DNA from: Parascedosporium putredinis
Lineage: Eukaryota; Ascomycota; Sordariomycetes; Microascales; Microascaceae
Direction of reading: 5' to 3'
Assembly (NCBI GenBank): GCA_949357655.1
Contig: CASHTG010000004.1
Coordinates: 1,116,001 to 1,180,000, forward strand
DNA length: 64,000 nt
The position numbers were made by a program, and so were the translations under genes. The notes under the pieces are model-generated. The model was not told where the DNA came from and ran no database searches. It saw only the letters and a program-made list of their open reading frames with translations. Positions 1 to 12,908 of the stretch are shown piece by piece (the stretch's first letter is position 1; each line of letters begins with the position of its first letter).

Positions 1-3000
1 AAGAACCTCATGCCCGCTTTCTCAGAGGGAACGTCCCATGAGCGTGGTGCGGTGTGATGCAAGAATAGCGATAGAGGGCTGCGCCGCTCCACCTCGAGCA
101 TCCCACCAAGAACAAAGACCAACGCACATGCTCTCGGTGGGGGCTTGGAGGAGCTGTCATCGGTACCGCTCCATTGGGAAAAAAAACAGACGTATGAGAG
201 CTTCCGAGGCGTGGTTGCGCTAGAAAGCTTGCCAAAGCCTCGTCCGTGTGCTGTCAGCTCCTCCGAAAGGGTTGATAAACGAACCTAATACAAAAGCGAC
301 GTACCGATACGGGGGCGAAGCAGCAGAGACACACACACACAAGGTTTGGCCTATGGGTCGGGCCAACTATTTTTGGGGTCCAAGAAAAGCCGGATGGCCC
401 TAACTGTATTCGGCTGACCTTGGACCAAACACGGTTGCTGGCTGCAGCCCACCCCTTCAGCTTGGCGGAGAAGCCCCATTTCCCCGCCTCCCGAACAGGG
501 AAAAGGGCCCTGTCGCCCTTCCCTTGGAGAGCCAACTTTGATCCTCCCTTCCAAGGGAAAGGGTAAGAATAAAGAACAAAAGGCAAAATTGAGCAGAAGC
601 TTTTCACAAATGCTGCGGGGTCCCCATCTACCGACGACGCAATTGGTTGGTTTCCGCCTGGCTGTGCTGTGAATGGTGGAAACTTTGCTTACCACGGTCG
701 CTGGGCCTCCCAAGGGCTTCACCGTCTGACATGCGGCGACGAGGATAACTGCCCAAATGCACTCAACTCATCCTCTGGCTTGCTCCTCCCCCACACAGCC
801 CGCCAGAAATCAATATTTCCCGGAATAGCCAGTAGGCAGAGCCAGTAAAGAGGCGTTCGTGAGTCGTCGCCCTGTCCTAACTCCTCGTACAGCACTATAG
901 ATGCAGCACCTCTTGATCGGCACTGGCTTCCTAAGCGATCAAATTCGGGTGCGTGATGGCGAAGACGAAGCTTACAAAAATTTGGGCCCGTAAAGCGGCA
1001 AAATCGGATTACTCGAGCATTAAACTCGTAAGGAGACAGCGGGCTGTGATACGGACTGACCGCGATGGCGAGCTCGACGATGGCGGAATGGCTTGAATCC
1101 ATGGCGCTAATCATCTGACCCGTCTTCATGTCTCGTAATTGAGCAAGCCAAGTATTAGGGAAGCACTAAGAAAAAAGCCGTAGAGCGAAATGGAAAAGAC
1201 AATAAAAAAATAAAAAAATAGAACCCTTTGAATGCGGCACAAGTGCCCTGTCTCGTATTGAATGCCAGCAAAGATCATGCGCCGAGATCGACGACAGTCC
1301 ACCACCAAGACGTTGGCGCTCCTTGGGGCCAAGCGCACCACCCACTCACCTCTATTCGCCGCCCTCCACGACCCATTCCCATCCGGCCACACCCGGCCCG
1401 ATGCTCCCTTTGCGAACGCAACCCTCATCGATGATCGAGTGATCGATGGATGTCGTGATTGTCACGGAAAATACACACACGCATGCAGTCTAGGTGGGCA
1501 GCCCACGTATTTTCCAAACTAGACCATAGACGATCAGTTGGGGGAGGAATTTATCTCGTGAAAAGCCTCCGACGACCCCCGACATGCTGTGTGAGTCTTG
1601 CCCGGCCTGGCAAGACTGAATGACGATCTTTCGAGCACGGCGTCGTCACATGGACACGGTCGCTGCGTTCTTCATCGCTGGTGCTGCAGCTGCCCTGGAA
1701 ATACCAGTGTGCTGTTGTGTTGGTAAATGCTTCTGATCGGAACTTTTTTCCTCTTTGGTTTTTTTTCTATCAAGCCTCTACGTAGAATTTTTCTCTAGGA
1801 AAAAAAAGGAAATTAAAGCAAGCGAACGAAAATCCTTTCGGTATTCTTCGTCCTGCTTTGCCTCTTGTAATCCTCATTGGCCTCATCTCCAATATTGTCA
1901 GCTCGCTTCCTTACCCCAATTTTGGAGACTGGGCAAATGCAGGCTTCATCCGGTCGGAAGCCGGGCTATACCACGTCAAGACATAATCGGCAATCCCCCA
2001 TCATGGATAGCCCATTTCTCCAAAGAAAAAAAGGACCTTACGTAGGTCGAGATGCGATACGGCCTTGGAAGGAGCAAGACAGACTCCTCAGTTGAAATTC
2101 GTGGACTTTATCACGACAGTCGTCAGACAGCCAGCAAAGGCCTGCAGATATTGCCCATCATCCCACCGCCACCCAGCAAAGATATATCCCGAATTAGAAT
2201 TTTATTGAGCCTGCAACGGTTCGCACAAACGATCCGGCCTTCCTAAACGCTGATCTCTGACCGGGGGATCCCTAACTGGCTTAGAGCAGGCTGGTAGTAA
2301 TTGATCCCGCCAGGCCGGTTGTAGGGCCAGTAGGAGCCAGGGCTACGATGCACAACTCCCTCCAGTTTATTTCTTCCTTCCTTCCAGTCTATATTTCCAT
2401 GAATCTACTGTGAGCGGCATGACGCCACGGACGCGGACGGCCAGCTCTTGGCAAGGGCTTGCAGACACTGCCTACTTGGCTTCGGACCCCACCCCCGCGA
2501 CCCGAGAGCCTTCTCCTCCCCTCACGACGATCCTGCTCTAATGGCGGTCTGCTCTGTCGACATGCATCATCTTACAGCATCCCACGGAGCGACATCCTCT
2601 GCTGGCTTGACGTCGGCGAGGATACCCCAAAACGAGCACACCATTGGGCCAGGCCAGCCTAGCGGATGGCATCACAGGCCGCCACGAAGCTGGAAGAAGA
2701 GGTAAAAATGAGAAAACCATAAGCCATAGCTGGCTCCTTCCCCTTTAGCTGAGATTCATTTTGGGCCTGGGCAGTATTATACAATGGGTAAAAGAGAGAA
2801 TGGGTGAGCTGGCAGTGTATGGTGGCGTTGTGTCATTAGTCTAGTCTGTGCTGGGCTGGAAAGAAATGACACCGGCAGGGCTGGGGCGAGCATCAATTGA
2901 TCAAAGCTTCTGGGTGGCTTGCTAATTGAGCTTACCCCAAAATCCTCCGAGCTAGGGAGTTTTTTTATTCTATTTTCCTCGAGCTATGCTGTGTGCGAGG

Positions 3001-3940
3001 GTCCTCCGCCAGCCCCACGAACGCAGCAGTAGACACTTTCGAGTAAGCCCAATCAGACAAGACGCGAATGCAACCACTGTCCGAATGAGCAAAACGGCGC
3101 AACCCGCAGCTTGGCCCTTGCCCCCCCATCTCTGCCCCCTCCCCGATGCATTTCCGACACACGACAGCCGTCATAGGACTATGCTGCACGTGGAAAAGGT
3201 TGCATTGCTCGGATTGGTCCCGTAACCCTCCTCTTCGCACATTGCGCGACCAAAACGAACGACGGACATAACACATCCCCTCATCTTGACCTCGTATTGC
3301 CCTTTGGGCTGTCCTAGATCAGGAGGGATAGGCCCGGCAGTCGACCATTTGAGACATATTTCTCAGTCGTCGCTGCTTCCTGCTCCCCAAGTACATGTAC
3401 TTGCTGAAACCGCTACCGTTTGCGAGCCTGGTGTTGGTGGCGCCTCGGTAGTCCTGCTGCCGTGGAACCTCCGGCTGCTCAGAGGATCTAAAAATTGCTA
3501 TTTCAGAAATATTCGATGCTCTAGATCTATAAGGAGACGTTTAGGAACACCTTCCGGAGCCTATCCAATATCAAAGACCGTGCTCTAAAGGGTGGTATGG
3601 CGAGCTAAGGCACATCGCTCTGTTGTGTATGGCGTATTCTTTCAGGTATGAAGGTGTGCTCATCCGGCAAGTTGTGAGCGGAGAGCTCGGCACACCCATG
3701 CGTTTTACGAGAAGTGCTAAAGTTGGATATTTGGCCTTCCCAGATCCGTGCTCGCCCGCATACCCGAGAAGTGTGTTCGCGTGCTGCCAAGACTGGGGAA
3801 AAGGGACTAGCTCTTGCCGATGCGAATGAGACGAGGAGAAGTGGGTAGAAAAAGAGCACTCTACTCGAATCTTTCGTATTGAAACTAAGAGAAAAACAAA
3901 GAAAAACGACATTTATCCTTTTACTTGTCCAAGCTCCAGT
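1..3940. other. Gene-poor stretch, no recognisable gene
   Basis: No reading frame here shows a recognisable domain or a coherent intron-exon pattern. The longest is a 136-residue frame at 719-1129 on the minus strand that I do not recognise. An imperfect hairpin lies at 516-528 / 550-563 (about 13 bp arms, one bulged base). A (CA)n tract lies near 331-342, and a 16-bp perfect palindrome at 3388-3403. The 3' part presumably holds the downstream region of the minus-strand RHS gene. Confidence 0.6.
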
Positions 3941-6900
3941 CTACAAATCCATATTCAGCCCACCCGGAACACCACCGTGGACCGAAGGCACCGGTAGGGG
4001 ATGCACCACGGCTACCATCGGCGCTGGCATCGCTGGCGCCGCCATCTCCACTTGGAAGAGAGGGTTGGGCTCAAACACCAAATCGTCCGCCGCCTGGGCC
4101 ACGGCAGCGGGCCGTACGCGGTTGGCTGCTCCCCGCCAGACATTCCTGGCACGACCCCCGAGCCTCTTGGCGGCGGGAACGGCCGCCGAGCTGGCCATGC
4201 CGATCAACGCCGCGTCGCGGAGTCCATCCGCGAGGCTCACGTCATCGCCCATGAGGTCGCGGCTGATCCCGTTGGCGCCTAGCCTATCGATCAATCCGTC
4301 GCCGGGTCCCAGGGCCACCGCGCGGAACGCGACGTCGGCGGCGAGCCGGCTGGTCGGGGACGCGATGAAGCCCGAGGTGCCCGCGGTGCCGATCCACGCT
4401 CCAAACGCCCCGGATACGAAGCCCGTCACGAACCCGGTTCCGAAGCCGATGGCGACGCTGGCGCCCCATCCCTTCCAGAAGTCTTTGCCTTCCCGGTCGT
4501 GGTATTTTGCGGCGAAGACTGCCCCGGCGATACCTGCTCCGAGCCATGCGGAGGAGGCGCTAGAACATGGTTTGTGTTAGCTCGCTGAAAGTGCTTGCAT
4601 CCTTTCTCTTTCGGTTTCTCGGAAATGGGGAAAAGGGGGTTCACTTACGCAGACACCAGCGAGGCTAGGAAAGGCGTCAGGGATGCCGCAGCACCTCCCG
4701 TAGCTACCGTTGCCACGGCCGCGACTACGGCCACGACGACGCTGACGACGATGGCTAGGATGGACTGCCAGCTCCAGTGGCCCGTCGGGTCTATGTGATT
4801 GACGGGGTCGTTGTTCTCGAACGCATATCTGTTCAGGCCGTCTACTCGCTGCATCGAAGGCTCGTCTGTGATGTTGTCCGGCGTCGTGAATCTGCAAAAT
4901 AGCGGGTCGTACCACCGCGCGTTGAAATCCAGGAGATGCGTGTCCTCGTCCGCTCTCTGGCCCTCGTAGGTGTTGGATAGATCCTTGTCATCCCCGTCAT
5001 GACGCCGAACGGAGAATACCTGCGCTTCTTGGCGCTAGACGCCTCATCTGTTCTCGCTACATCAAAAATGTGCGTGACGGAGCCTTTGGTGTCGGTGAAG
5101 AAAACCTCGGCATGCACGGTGGGGGAGGTTTTGGGGGTGGGCGCCTCGTGCCAGACGGTGCCCAGAATCCCATCCGGCCCGAACAATCTGCCCTGTATCT
5201 TTTTCGACTTGTTCGGCTTGATCACCACCTCGTAGTCCGGCGACACACGGACTTCCTCGATCCGTCCGGGAGTCGTCTAAAGAGGGTCTCCTTGCGCGTT
5301 ATACGTAATACTGGTGGCGGAGCCGGTCTTGTTGTTGACCATGGAACGGAGCTTGCTCATGGAGTCGTACTGGAAGTTGAAGTCTGATTTATCCTCGATT
5401 GTGCGACGGATCAGACGACCTGCCGCGTCATACTCGGCGGTGGCTTCCACGGAGCCTCGATTGAGGACGATAGCCTTGTTCTTTGTGTATGTAAATTGCC
5501 GTTCGCCGTGACTTGTCACGTTGCCCGATTCGTCGTACGTGTAGCCGGTAGACCCATTTACGGGGTCCGAACAGTTCGTGAGGCGGCCCGCTTCGTACAG
5601 GTAGTCGGTGCTCCCACCTGCATCCTCTCCCTCGTGGGCTTTGAAGAGCTGATCGAGTTCGTTCCATGTATATTGTCGAGAGGCAAGTATCTTCTCGCCG
5701 CTCTTCAAGGTCTGATTGACCGGGAATCCAAGCGTGTCGTATTCTCTCGTATGAACAAAGCCCGCCGAACCACTAGACCCAGGTCCGCTTTCCTGCCTCT
5801 CGATAGCCCATTGCTCGGGTTTCCCAGTAGCGCTGTAGCTTCCGTATGTAACGCTCAGTTTATGCGCCGGATGGTCGCTGGTAAGGCTCTTCAACAGAGA
5901 GCCTTTGAACTCGCGCGAAACTCGTGTTCCATCTGGAAGTGTACGAAGGACCTCTTGGTCTTGCCAATCATAGGAACTCGTAATAACGTAGGACTCTGTC
6001 GCCGAAAGAGAAAGCGTGCGCTTCGTAACCTTGGCTTTGGCGTTGTACTCGAACTTTTCCAGGTACTCCAGAGTGCTGTCCCACCATGTCTTCTTGTCGC
6101 GAATGGTGGATAACGTATCCTTGAGACCCTCGTCGTATGAATAGAGCGTGAGGTATCCGTCATGAAGCGTGCGCCGGAGAACTCGGCCTTTGCAGTCGTA
6201 CGCATATGCCGTGGTTTCGCCCGCGCCGTTCGTTTCCTCGATTAGCCATCCGCTCTCGTTGTATTTCCTCTTCACGGTGCCTTGGTAGACGTTCCGGATC
6301 TCCGCGAGCTTCCCCATGGAGTTATACGCTCGAGTTTCTGCTTTGCCAGCCGGGTCACTGGCAATAATAAGGCGCCCCAGGGGATCGTAGTTGAAGCCTG
6401 TAGCTTGGCCAATCTCGTTCTTGGACATGACGGTCTTCTCCACGCCATTGAACAATTCAGCGCGATGCTCCTTCGTCGAGAGGATCTTGGAGCCCTCTTG
6501 ACCGGCAGAAACGCTTTCAATGACGCTCCGTACTTTTCTCCCTCCATCCAGGTATTCTGTTCGGCGCATCACGCTGCTCCCCGGGCCGCCGTGGCTGGGT
6601 GTGGTTACGAGCCTATCGCGCCCCAAGGCGTCACATTCTTTACGGTAAGTCGCGTCTTTATCCGGATACCAATCCCAAGCGTCCCTGGAGCCGTTAGCGC
6701 TTGGGAGCTTGATCGGATAACTGCGTAGAGTCTGCAGTCCCCTGGAGTCAAACTCGAACGCTTGCCAAGACCCGTCCTCCTGGCCCTGGAGTATCCCTCG
6801 CTTTCTGACCTGGCCGACGCAGTCTACGAGCTCTTGAATCTCCGTCGCACCGTCTTTCCCGTCCTTATAGAAGATCTTGCTGCGTGTAAGTAAAAGCATC

Positions 6901-9900
6901 TTCCCAGCGGCAGACCTTACACGTTCGTATTCTAGTGTACTAGAAGCCCCGAGGCTAGCGACCCCCAGCGCCGACCGAAATTCTGCCGTTGATACAAAGG
7001 GGATGTCCTTTAAAAGCAAGGCCCCCACGTACTGTGGTGGCTCCCTTTAACAGTGGACTTGATGACTCTGCTGCGCCGCCCCCACTCGTCTGGAACCGTC
7101 AGAACGACCGTGCCGCTTGCGGTACGCTCGGCGAAAATGTCTCCAGAGAGAGAATCGTAGCCAATTTCCCGCTGATGTTGGACTCCGAGCCCAACCTCGT
7201 CGATGCGAATCGGGTGCGTGTTAAAGGTTTCCTCGTACGTGGCGGTGGTGAGCAAACCTGCAGGGTCGAGTGTAGAGAGCCTCTTCCCGTAGTTGTCGTA
7301 CTCGGTGACTGTTGACACGAACGAATTTGTATCCGAAGACCAAGCAGAGCTCTTGTACAGAGAACCGCCCCACCCGGTATACTCGAACCGCTGCAGACTC
7401 AAATCGCCGGCCTCAAACACGTCAAAGTCAAGATTCGACTCCGAAGTCGAGACCTTCTTGCGCTCAGGAGGCTTAGAAAGCCAAAAGAAGTGTATCTAAA
7501 CCGCGTAATCACGCGGCTTCCATTACTTCCCGTATGTTTCTTCACCAGCACCATTCCAGCAAAGTCATGTTCAAATCCCGAGATGGTTTGTCGAGAGCCG
7601 GTGTCTTGGCCAAGCCATGTCGTCACCTCTTTACTCTTGTTGACCCGGCATAGGGTGTAGCTTCCAGCAGGGAAGGTACGTGGCTTGTATGAATATTCGA
7701 TTGTCTGCAGCGCTGTCCCGGTGTCGAACCTACCTTGAAGTATGGTAACGCTCGAGGTTGTGCCGGTGAATGGCCATTGCTGATTGAAAGTTTCGACACG
7801 GGTGGAATCAATAGAAGAGTTGTACATCGAAATCTTCCGGAAGCCCTGCCAACCCCGCCCCTTGAGATTGACCTGCGCGTCCTCGTACATGAACTCCTCA
7901 TAGCAACTGTACGGAAGGCTGTTGATCGACGCATCATTTTCCGTATCCGTCCTTGATACAATGTACCAGGAGGAAGCTATGAGCGGAAAGTCGGAACCTG
8001 GGCCTTGCGCAGGGTAGTCCCACCAGTTTATTCCCGCAGTGTACACGTTCGTATCCGTCATGGGAGAGTAGGTTATCCTTGTCTTGGCCCCAAGGAGTCT
8101 CGAATCGTGATGAGGTCATCGGTGGGCGCCATCTGATTGTATACTGAGGTTACCTGGGCCGTGTCATTCTCGATTGAATAAAGGAGGAAGCCGCTTAAGT
8201 TGTTGCCAAACAGGTCAGCGCCAATAATGTCCCCGGCTTCGCCAGGTAGGCGACTTCTGTCAGCAAGCTTGAACCACTGCACATCTCCCACGAATCCAGT
8301 AGAGGAACCTTGGCATATGAGCCCGCACAAGTCTCTCGTTAGTAGTGACTGGTACACATACGCAATAGACGGGTACTCGGAGCCGTAGAAATTTGTCACA
8401 CGGAAGGACCCGGTTCCTGGGGGTGCTTGCTCGGGCCCGAGGGTCACTACGGAGACACGCGGTTCTCCATGTTGAGCGAAGCGTCCACAGCCGTCGTTGA
8501 GAAATGTGGTATAGGACATTTTGAGGAGTCTGTCGGACCCGACGGGGACAATATCCACAGCGCATATCACGAGATCCTCGACGCCGTCACCATTGATGTC
8601 GCACTGAAGCACGGTGATCTTTTTCTTTTCCTCGTTCGAGAATGAGCTGAGAAGATGGGCATTGTCCACTTCAAGCTGCACGCGGCCGTCTCGGCCCTGG
8701 ATGAATCTGAAGGAGGTTGCGTGGAGCGTTGATGTGAGATTAGGACCAGCCTGTGACCAAATTCTTACAAGCCGCCTAGATCCATCGAGTTGGCCGCGCA
8801 TGTCCAGCCAGGAGACTGTGTTTTCAAAAGGATAAGTCGTACGAACTTCATCAGTGTATTGGACCGAGGAAAGTTCGTTGTCACCGACCGCAGAGAATAG
8901 TCGGAAAGCCAAGTTTTTTCCAAAAGGGAATATCTGGATGATATCGTTTCGTCCTTCGCTACTAAGATCGGTCGACATAAAAGTGGCCTCATCTTGCCAG
9001 GCGATTCCAGTGCGTTTCGTGACATGATCAGAGAAGCCAGTCCCTAGGGACTGAGAGATTGAGAAAGCCAGCTCGCCCGAAACAGTGCAGTACGGTATTA
9101 CCAAGTCTGTTCTACCGTCCCCATTCAAGTCGGCCGCGACAAGCCGCATCCGGGTATTGTCACCGCTTAGGTCCAGGATAGGCAGTGAAGCTTCGCCCCC
9201 GCGTGCAAAGATGGCTCCCACTTGAGGACGAGCTCGCCGTGATCGTCTCGCTTCTTCTCAGCAAGATATGTCTTGAGGGATAGTTGCTTAGTTTCCGTTT
9301 GATAGCGCAAGCACGCCAAGTCGGTGAGGCCGCGGCCGGAGATATTCAAGGGCACGATGCTGATGTTGTTCCTGGTTCCCTGTAAGGTGGAGATAGCGTT
9401 ATCCACCCTAAAAATAGGTCCGGATCCCGCCGCCGTCTCTCCCGAGTAGGTGAATTCGGTAGGAACCAAGTCCCTGCCTTTTCTTGAACATTCTGTAATG
9501 CTTGAGAGTAGGGAGAGGTTCGTTATGGAGGATTGGCGATACTGAACCCTGTATGACCGCAAGTCGACGCGCCCAGAGTCTAGGTTGGTCGCCACGCGGA
9601 TTTTGGCCAGACGCTGCGCGTAAATTGCTTTATGGCCGTAGGATGAACGAACGATAGGGTCAGGTCGTGGGCCATATTCGAAAATAACTAGTCGTTTCCC
9701 TTGATATCCGGTCCTTTCATTCGATGAATATGTCGCACTTTGCAAATAAACCGAACCAGAGTCATTTAGCTCGTCTTCCAGGGCACTGGCTCCAATGCTC
9801 GGGTGCCCAACGTATCCATAGCTGACCGAGTTTCCGAACCGATCAGTCCGCTTCGTCAAATGCCACTCGATATAGGCGCCCTGAGTATCGGAAAAGATCC

Positions 9901-10360
9901 TGCTCTTTGGGGTTGTTCCGTATTCATACCTGTCACCCGCGAAATCTTCAACTATGAAGCCGCCATCGTCGGCGTGATTGACCGTCTGGCCATCGGGATC
10001 GAGCTCTGGCTTATAGTACGCCCCAGGCACTCCATACTGGCCCCAGACAATCAATAGCTCCCTGCCATTGAGAAAATACCGTGGTTGCGAGCGATCGTAG
10101 TCGACTCTGGAATAGTTGGGACTGTCCGACGGCAACTTGGCGGCGCCGAGACGAATAGCAGATGTGCCGGACAGTGACCAGCCAACGCCGAGAATGCCGT
10201 TAGGCAGGCCTTGAGCATACTCTAAAGAGATTTCGGGAGTGCTGTTTCTGCTGATGCCTTCGGGAACATCGATTTTGAAGGAATAGCGGGCCAGGCCGTT
10301 ATCGTCGACGGAAAAGCTGCCTACCGGGCGGCCTACAGCCGAGGAGGAATCAGTCTCCAT
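3941..10360 (-). CDS. SpvB / FG-GAP / RHS-repeat protein, toxin-complex (TcB-TcC)-like
   Basis: Very large protein (about 2,110 residues) resembling the shell-forming B/C components of bacterial toxin complexes and RHS polymorphic-toxin proteins, which enclose a C-terminal effector. In order: an SpvB-type N-terminal domain (10360 to ~9300; motif GVGWSLSG), FG-GAP/VCBS segments (DLNGDGRTDL, DINGDGVEDL, ~9150-8100), RHS/YD repeats (YDPLGRL, YDEGL, ~7400-5280), the RHS core (ends YAFENNDPVNHIDPTG, ~4850-4780), then a ~230-residue Ala/Gly/Val-rich, partly membrane-like tail I do not recognise as a known toxin domain. One spliceosomal intron at 4560-4648 (GTAAGT, CTAAC branch, TAG). The ATG at 10360 is the first in-frame methionine before the domain. 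Breaks: the frame slips at 9196-9200, 8088-8091, 7477-7479, 7022-7026 and 4992-4995, all homopolymers, and there is an in-frame TAG at 5277-5279. Either assembly errors plus one nonsense codon, or a decaying gene. No signal peptide is evident. Confidence 0.85.
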
Positions 10361-11150
10361 GCTCGTCGATATCGTCCACGACTTCAATCGACAAATACAG
10401 AAAGTCAGCGCAGTGGATAGGTTTGCGTAGACTTCCTATGCGCAGCGGTAGCTTCTTAATTTTGGCAATTAAGGCTTCATTTTTATCACCATGGCCACCT
10501 TGCGTTCACCCTCTGAGTTTGGTCGAGGAGCTGCAACCGCTGAAGAAAGCGTTTATCTTAGTCTCCCGGAGCGTTGAGTCCGGCTATCAATGGGCGTGGC
10601 CACGCTTCCGTTTCGTAGCAGGCAGAGAGGGAGCCAAGAATTTCTTCGAACTGTACACTACACAAATCTGGCTGCATGCGACTAGCAGCGGCTGAGGAGC
10701 CAATATTTCCATGCAGCGTCTGGTCGGCGTAGAGAGCAGCTGGGCCATCTCTTTGCCAGACTTGGCTCTTTCAAAGTTCGAGAAACCAGTTAAAAGTCAG
10801 AGGGGCGTCACCTCGCCGGCGGCGCGGCGGGGAAAGCTTTAACCCAAGCTCACAATTGGCTACTTCGCTCAGCCGCACGTCAGCGTGCATGAGTCTGCGG
10901 CTTTCACAGGGGTCGCAGTATCGCAAAATGCTGCCCGAACGGGATGGGCTTGGGAGAGCTTGGCGTTCTCTTTGATACCCGCTCGTCGAGAGTGCGTTTG
11001 TGCATCTGTACTGAGGGCCCTATCAAGGAGGTGGGGGAGAATGTTCGACGAAACCCGCGACGACATGTTGCAACTGAAGCTCAAAACCACTTCGAGTCGT
11101 TGAAGTTGTTTACGCACCTGCCTTTTCCTTGGTTGATTAAACTCTTCGCC
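10361..11150. promoter_or_regulatory. Divergent intergenic region between RHS gene and 11151 gene
   Basis: About 790 bp separates the two start codons, which face away from each other, so the region should hold both promoters. It has no recognisable coding sequence. A GC-rich patch lies near 10808-10836. Shared control of the two genes is inferred from the geometry only. Confidence 0.45.
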
Positions 11151-12370
11151 ATGGCTTCTCAAGCGTCAGGATCGTCTACGACAACCATCGTCCTCCTCCG
11201 CTGGGAACGGTCGAGCGGGATCTTAAGAGGCTTCCCGGCGGCGCTTCGCGCAGACGGCACACTGACCCTCGGGGAAGCACGCATCATACCGCGGGAAGGT
11301 TGGGAAGGCCTCGACTCGAAAGACTTCACGCCCGAGTTCAACTACGATCCCGAAGCCAACGAGGTGCAGGCCACATACTTTGCCGCCAGCAAAGGAAAAT
11401 GGGTCTTTATCGCTATGGGCCCGCACTTTATGGACAGAGGGAAGCTCCGGTGGGACGTTGGGTCGCGCGCCGCGGGGTTGGGCCAGGCATCCATCCTCGT
11501 TCGCAGCACGGCCGTGTATCTAGCATATCCCAAACTAACAGAGGAAGGGGTCAACCTGAAGCGGCGACCCAACAACGACAAGGAGGTGGAGTGGAAGGAT
11601 ATCCGGCTGCGCCCTTCTCTCATCAACAAGGATGCCAAGACGTCGGGAGCCAAGCTGTACGATCCCGGAAACGGGTTCTCGTACGTGTACTGTATTACTA
11701 CGGAGCAAGGGTCACGGAGGATCATGATCGATACAATCGAAAAGGAGCAGCTCTCGCAGATCGACGTGGGACAACGAGGCGAGTCTATCCTGTGGCGCCG
11801 TCTCGTGGTTGGGTCTGAAATTGTTGGCTTGTCCGACATAGTGGAAAACGGCAAGCCGTGGTCATACTATGAGATCTCCTCCATCGCGCCCCTCGTCGTC
11901 CCTGACGTATCTAGCAACGATCCCCTCAAGGTCCGCCACAAACTGTACATCTTCTTCCTCGTCAACCGGAAAACACCCGCCAACAGCACCACGCCCGTGC
12001 CCGCCTGGAACTCTTTCGCATCTTCTACACCTGGGTAAACCTGACGAGCAATGGCTACATCGATGAGCCGGGAAACGGGCTCGGGCAGGAAGTCACGCGG
12101 CCGGCCAAAGCCATGGCCCGAATCGACAATACCCCGACGGCGGACCCACAGGGCTCGCTCAACGTCGTCATGGTGCAAGGAAGAGTGTGGCTCTTCTATG
12201 CTATGGGTGGAAGTGGGTGGTGCGTGTCTAATACGCCGGCAAAGGATGGCGATTTGCACTCGGAGAAATGGGACACGCAAAAACTGATGAAGGACTTTAG
12301 CGACGCCGGCTTGGAAAGTCGCTATGTTCCTCTTGTGGTCCCTCGAGATTTTACGGCTTGGACAGCATAA
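11151..12370 (+). CDS. Hypothetical protein divergent from the RHS gene
   Basis: About 406 residues, intronless, with no signal peptide or membrane segment. I do not recognise the family. The sequence is rich in short beta-strand-like stretches ending in aromatic residues (KWVFIAMG, YVYCITTEQG, VWLFYAMGG, KLYIFFLV), repeated at intervals that would suit a beta-propeller or lectin-like fold; that is inference. The start at 11151 is preferred over an upstream in-frame ATG at 10944 because it has a strong context (cgccATGg) and follows a non-coding-looking stretch. The frame slips by one at a C run near 12004, after which the protein continues to the TAA at 12368-12370. Head-to-head placement with the RHS gene makes a partner role (binding, accessory or protective) possible but unproven. 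Confidence 0.65.
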
Positions 12371-12908
12371 ATCACGCTCGCATAGATGTGCGAGAGGTCA
12401 AGGACCCATCAATATAGGCTAAGCTGCTCGTAGAGGGACAGCGCTTATGGCAAAGCCAGCGCGACGTACGTTGCTCCCAATCGAGGACGACGGTTTCAAC
12501 GCAGTCGTCAAATGGGATAATGAAAATAAGCACCGGCTTGCTGAGTTTGTACGATACGAGGTGAGAGATTGCGATTTTCGTGCTCCTGTTTTACGGTGAG
12601 CACTTGTACCCAGAGCCGGGACTGGCCAACCGAATCCCAAGTTTTTGGTTTAGCCATGGAGGATGCCAATCCACGTAGAGGTCCGCGCTAGATAAATCGC
12701 AACCACGAGCTCGACGCCTCCAATCATGACACCGTCACGACACCCCCACCATTCCCTCCTCCTTCCCCGTCAGAACCGAGTGGCAAAGTGGAACCGCGCA
12801 AATTTTTTCATCACGTAGTGCGGGACCACCGGCGACCACCACACACCTAGCCATCTTTCCTCTATTATTTCAATTACAACGTCTCTCTTTCAACAATTCA
12901 ACTAACCT
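12371..12908. other. Intergenic region before tRNA-Lys
   Basis: About 540 bp. I see no conserved reading frame. It holds the 3' flank of the 11151 gene and the 5' flank of the tRNA gene. Confidence 0.5.

Noticed and set aside
3388..3403. 16-bp palindrome CAAGTACATGTACTTG as a regulatory site
   Set aside because: It is exact, but it lies in a gene-free region with no nearby start codon, and related GTACATGTAC words recur by chance at 62071-62080.
5266..5300. A GT...AG segment spanning the in-frame TAG as an intron
   Set aside because: It would be only about 35 nt, below the usual fungal minimum, and would remove residues that belong to an RHS repeat.
3941..10360. RHS gene as bacterial contamination joined into a fungal contig
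   Set aside because: It carries a proper spliceosomal intron at 4560-4648 and lies between fungal-type genes with no visible junction. Read depth would still be worth a check.
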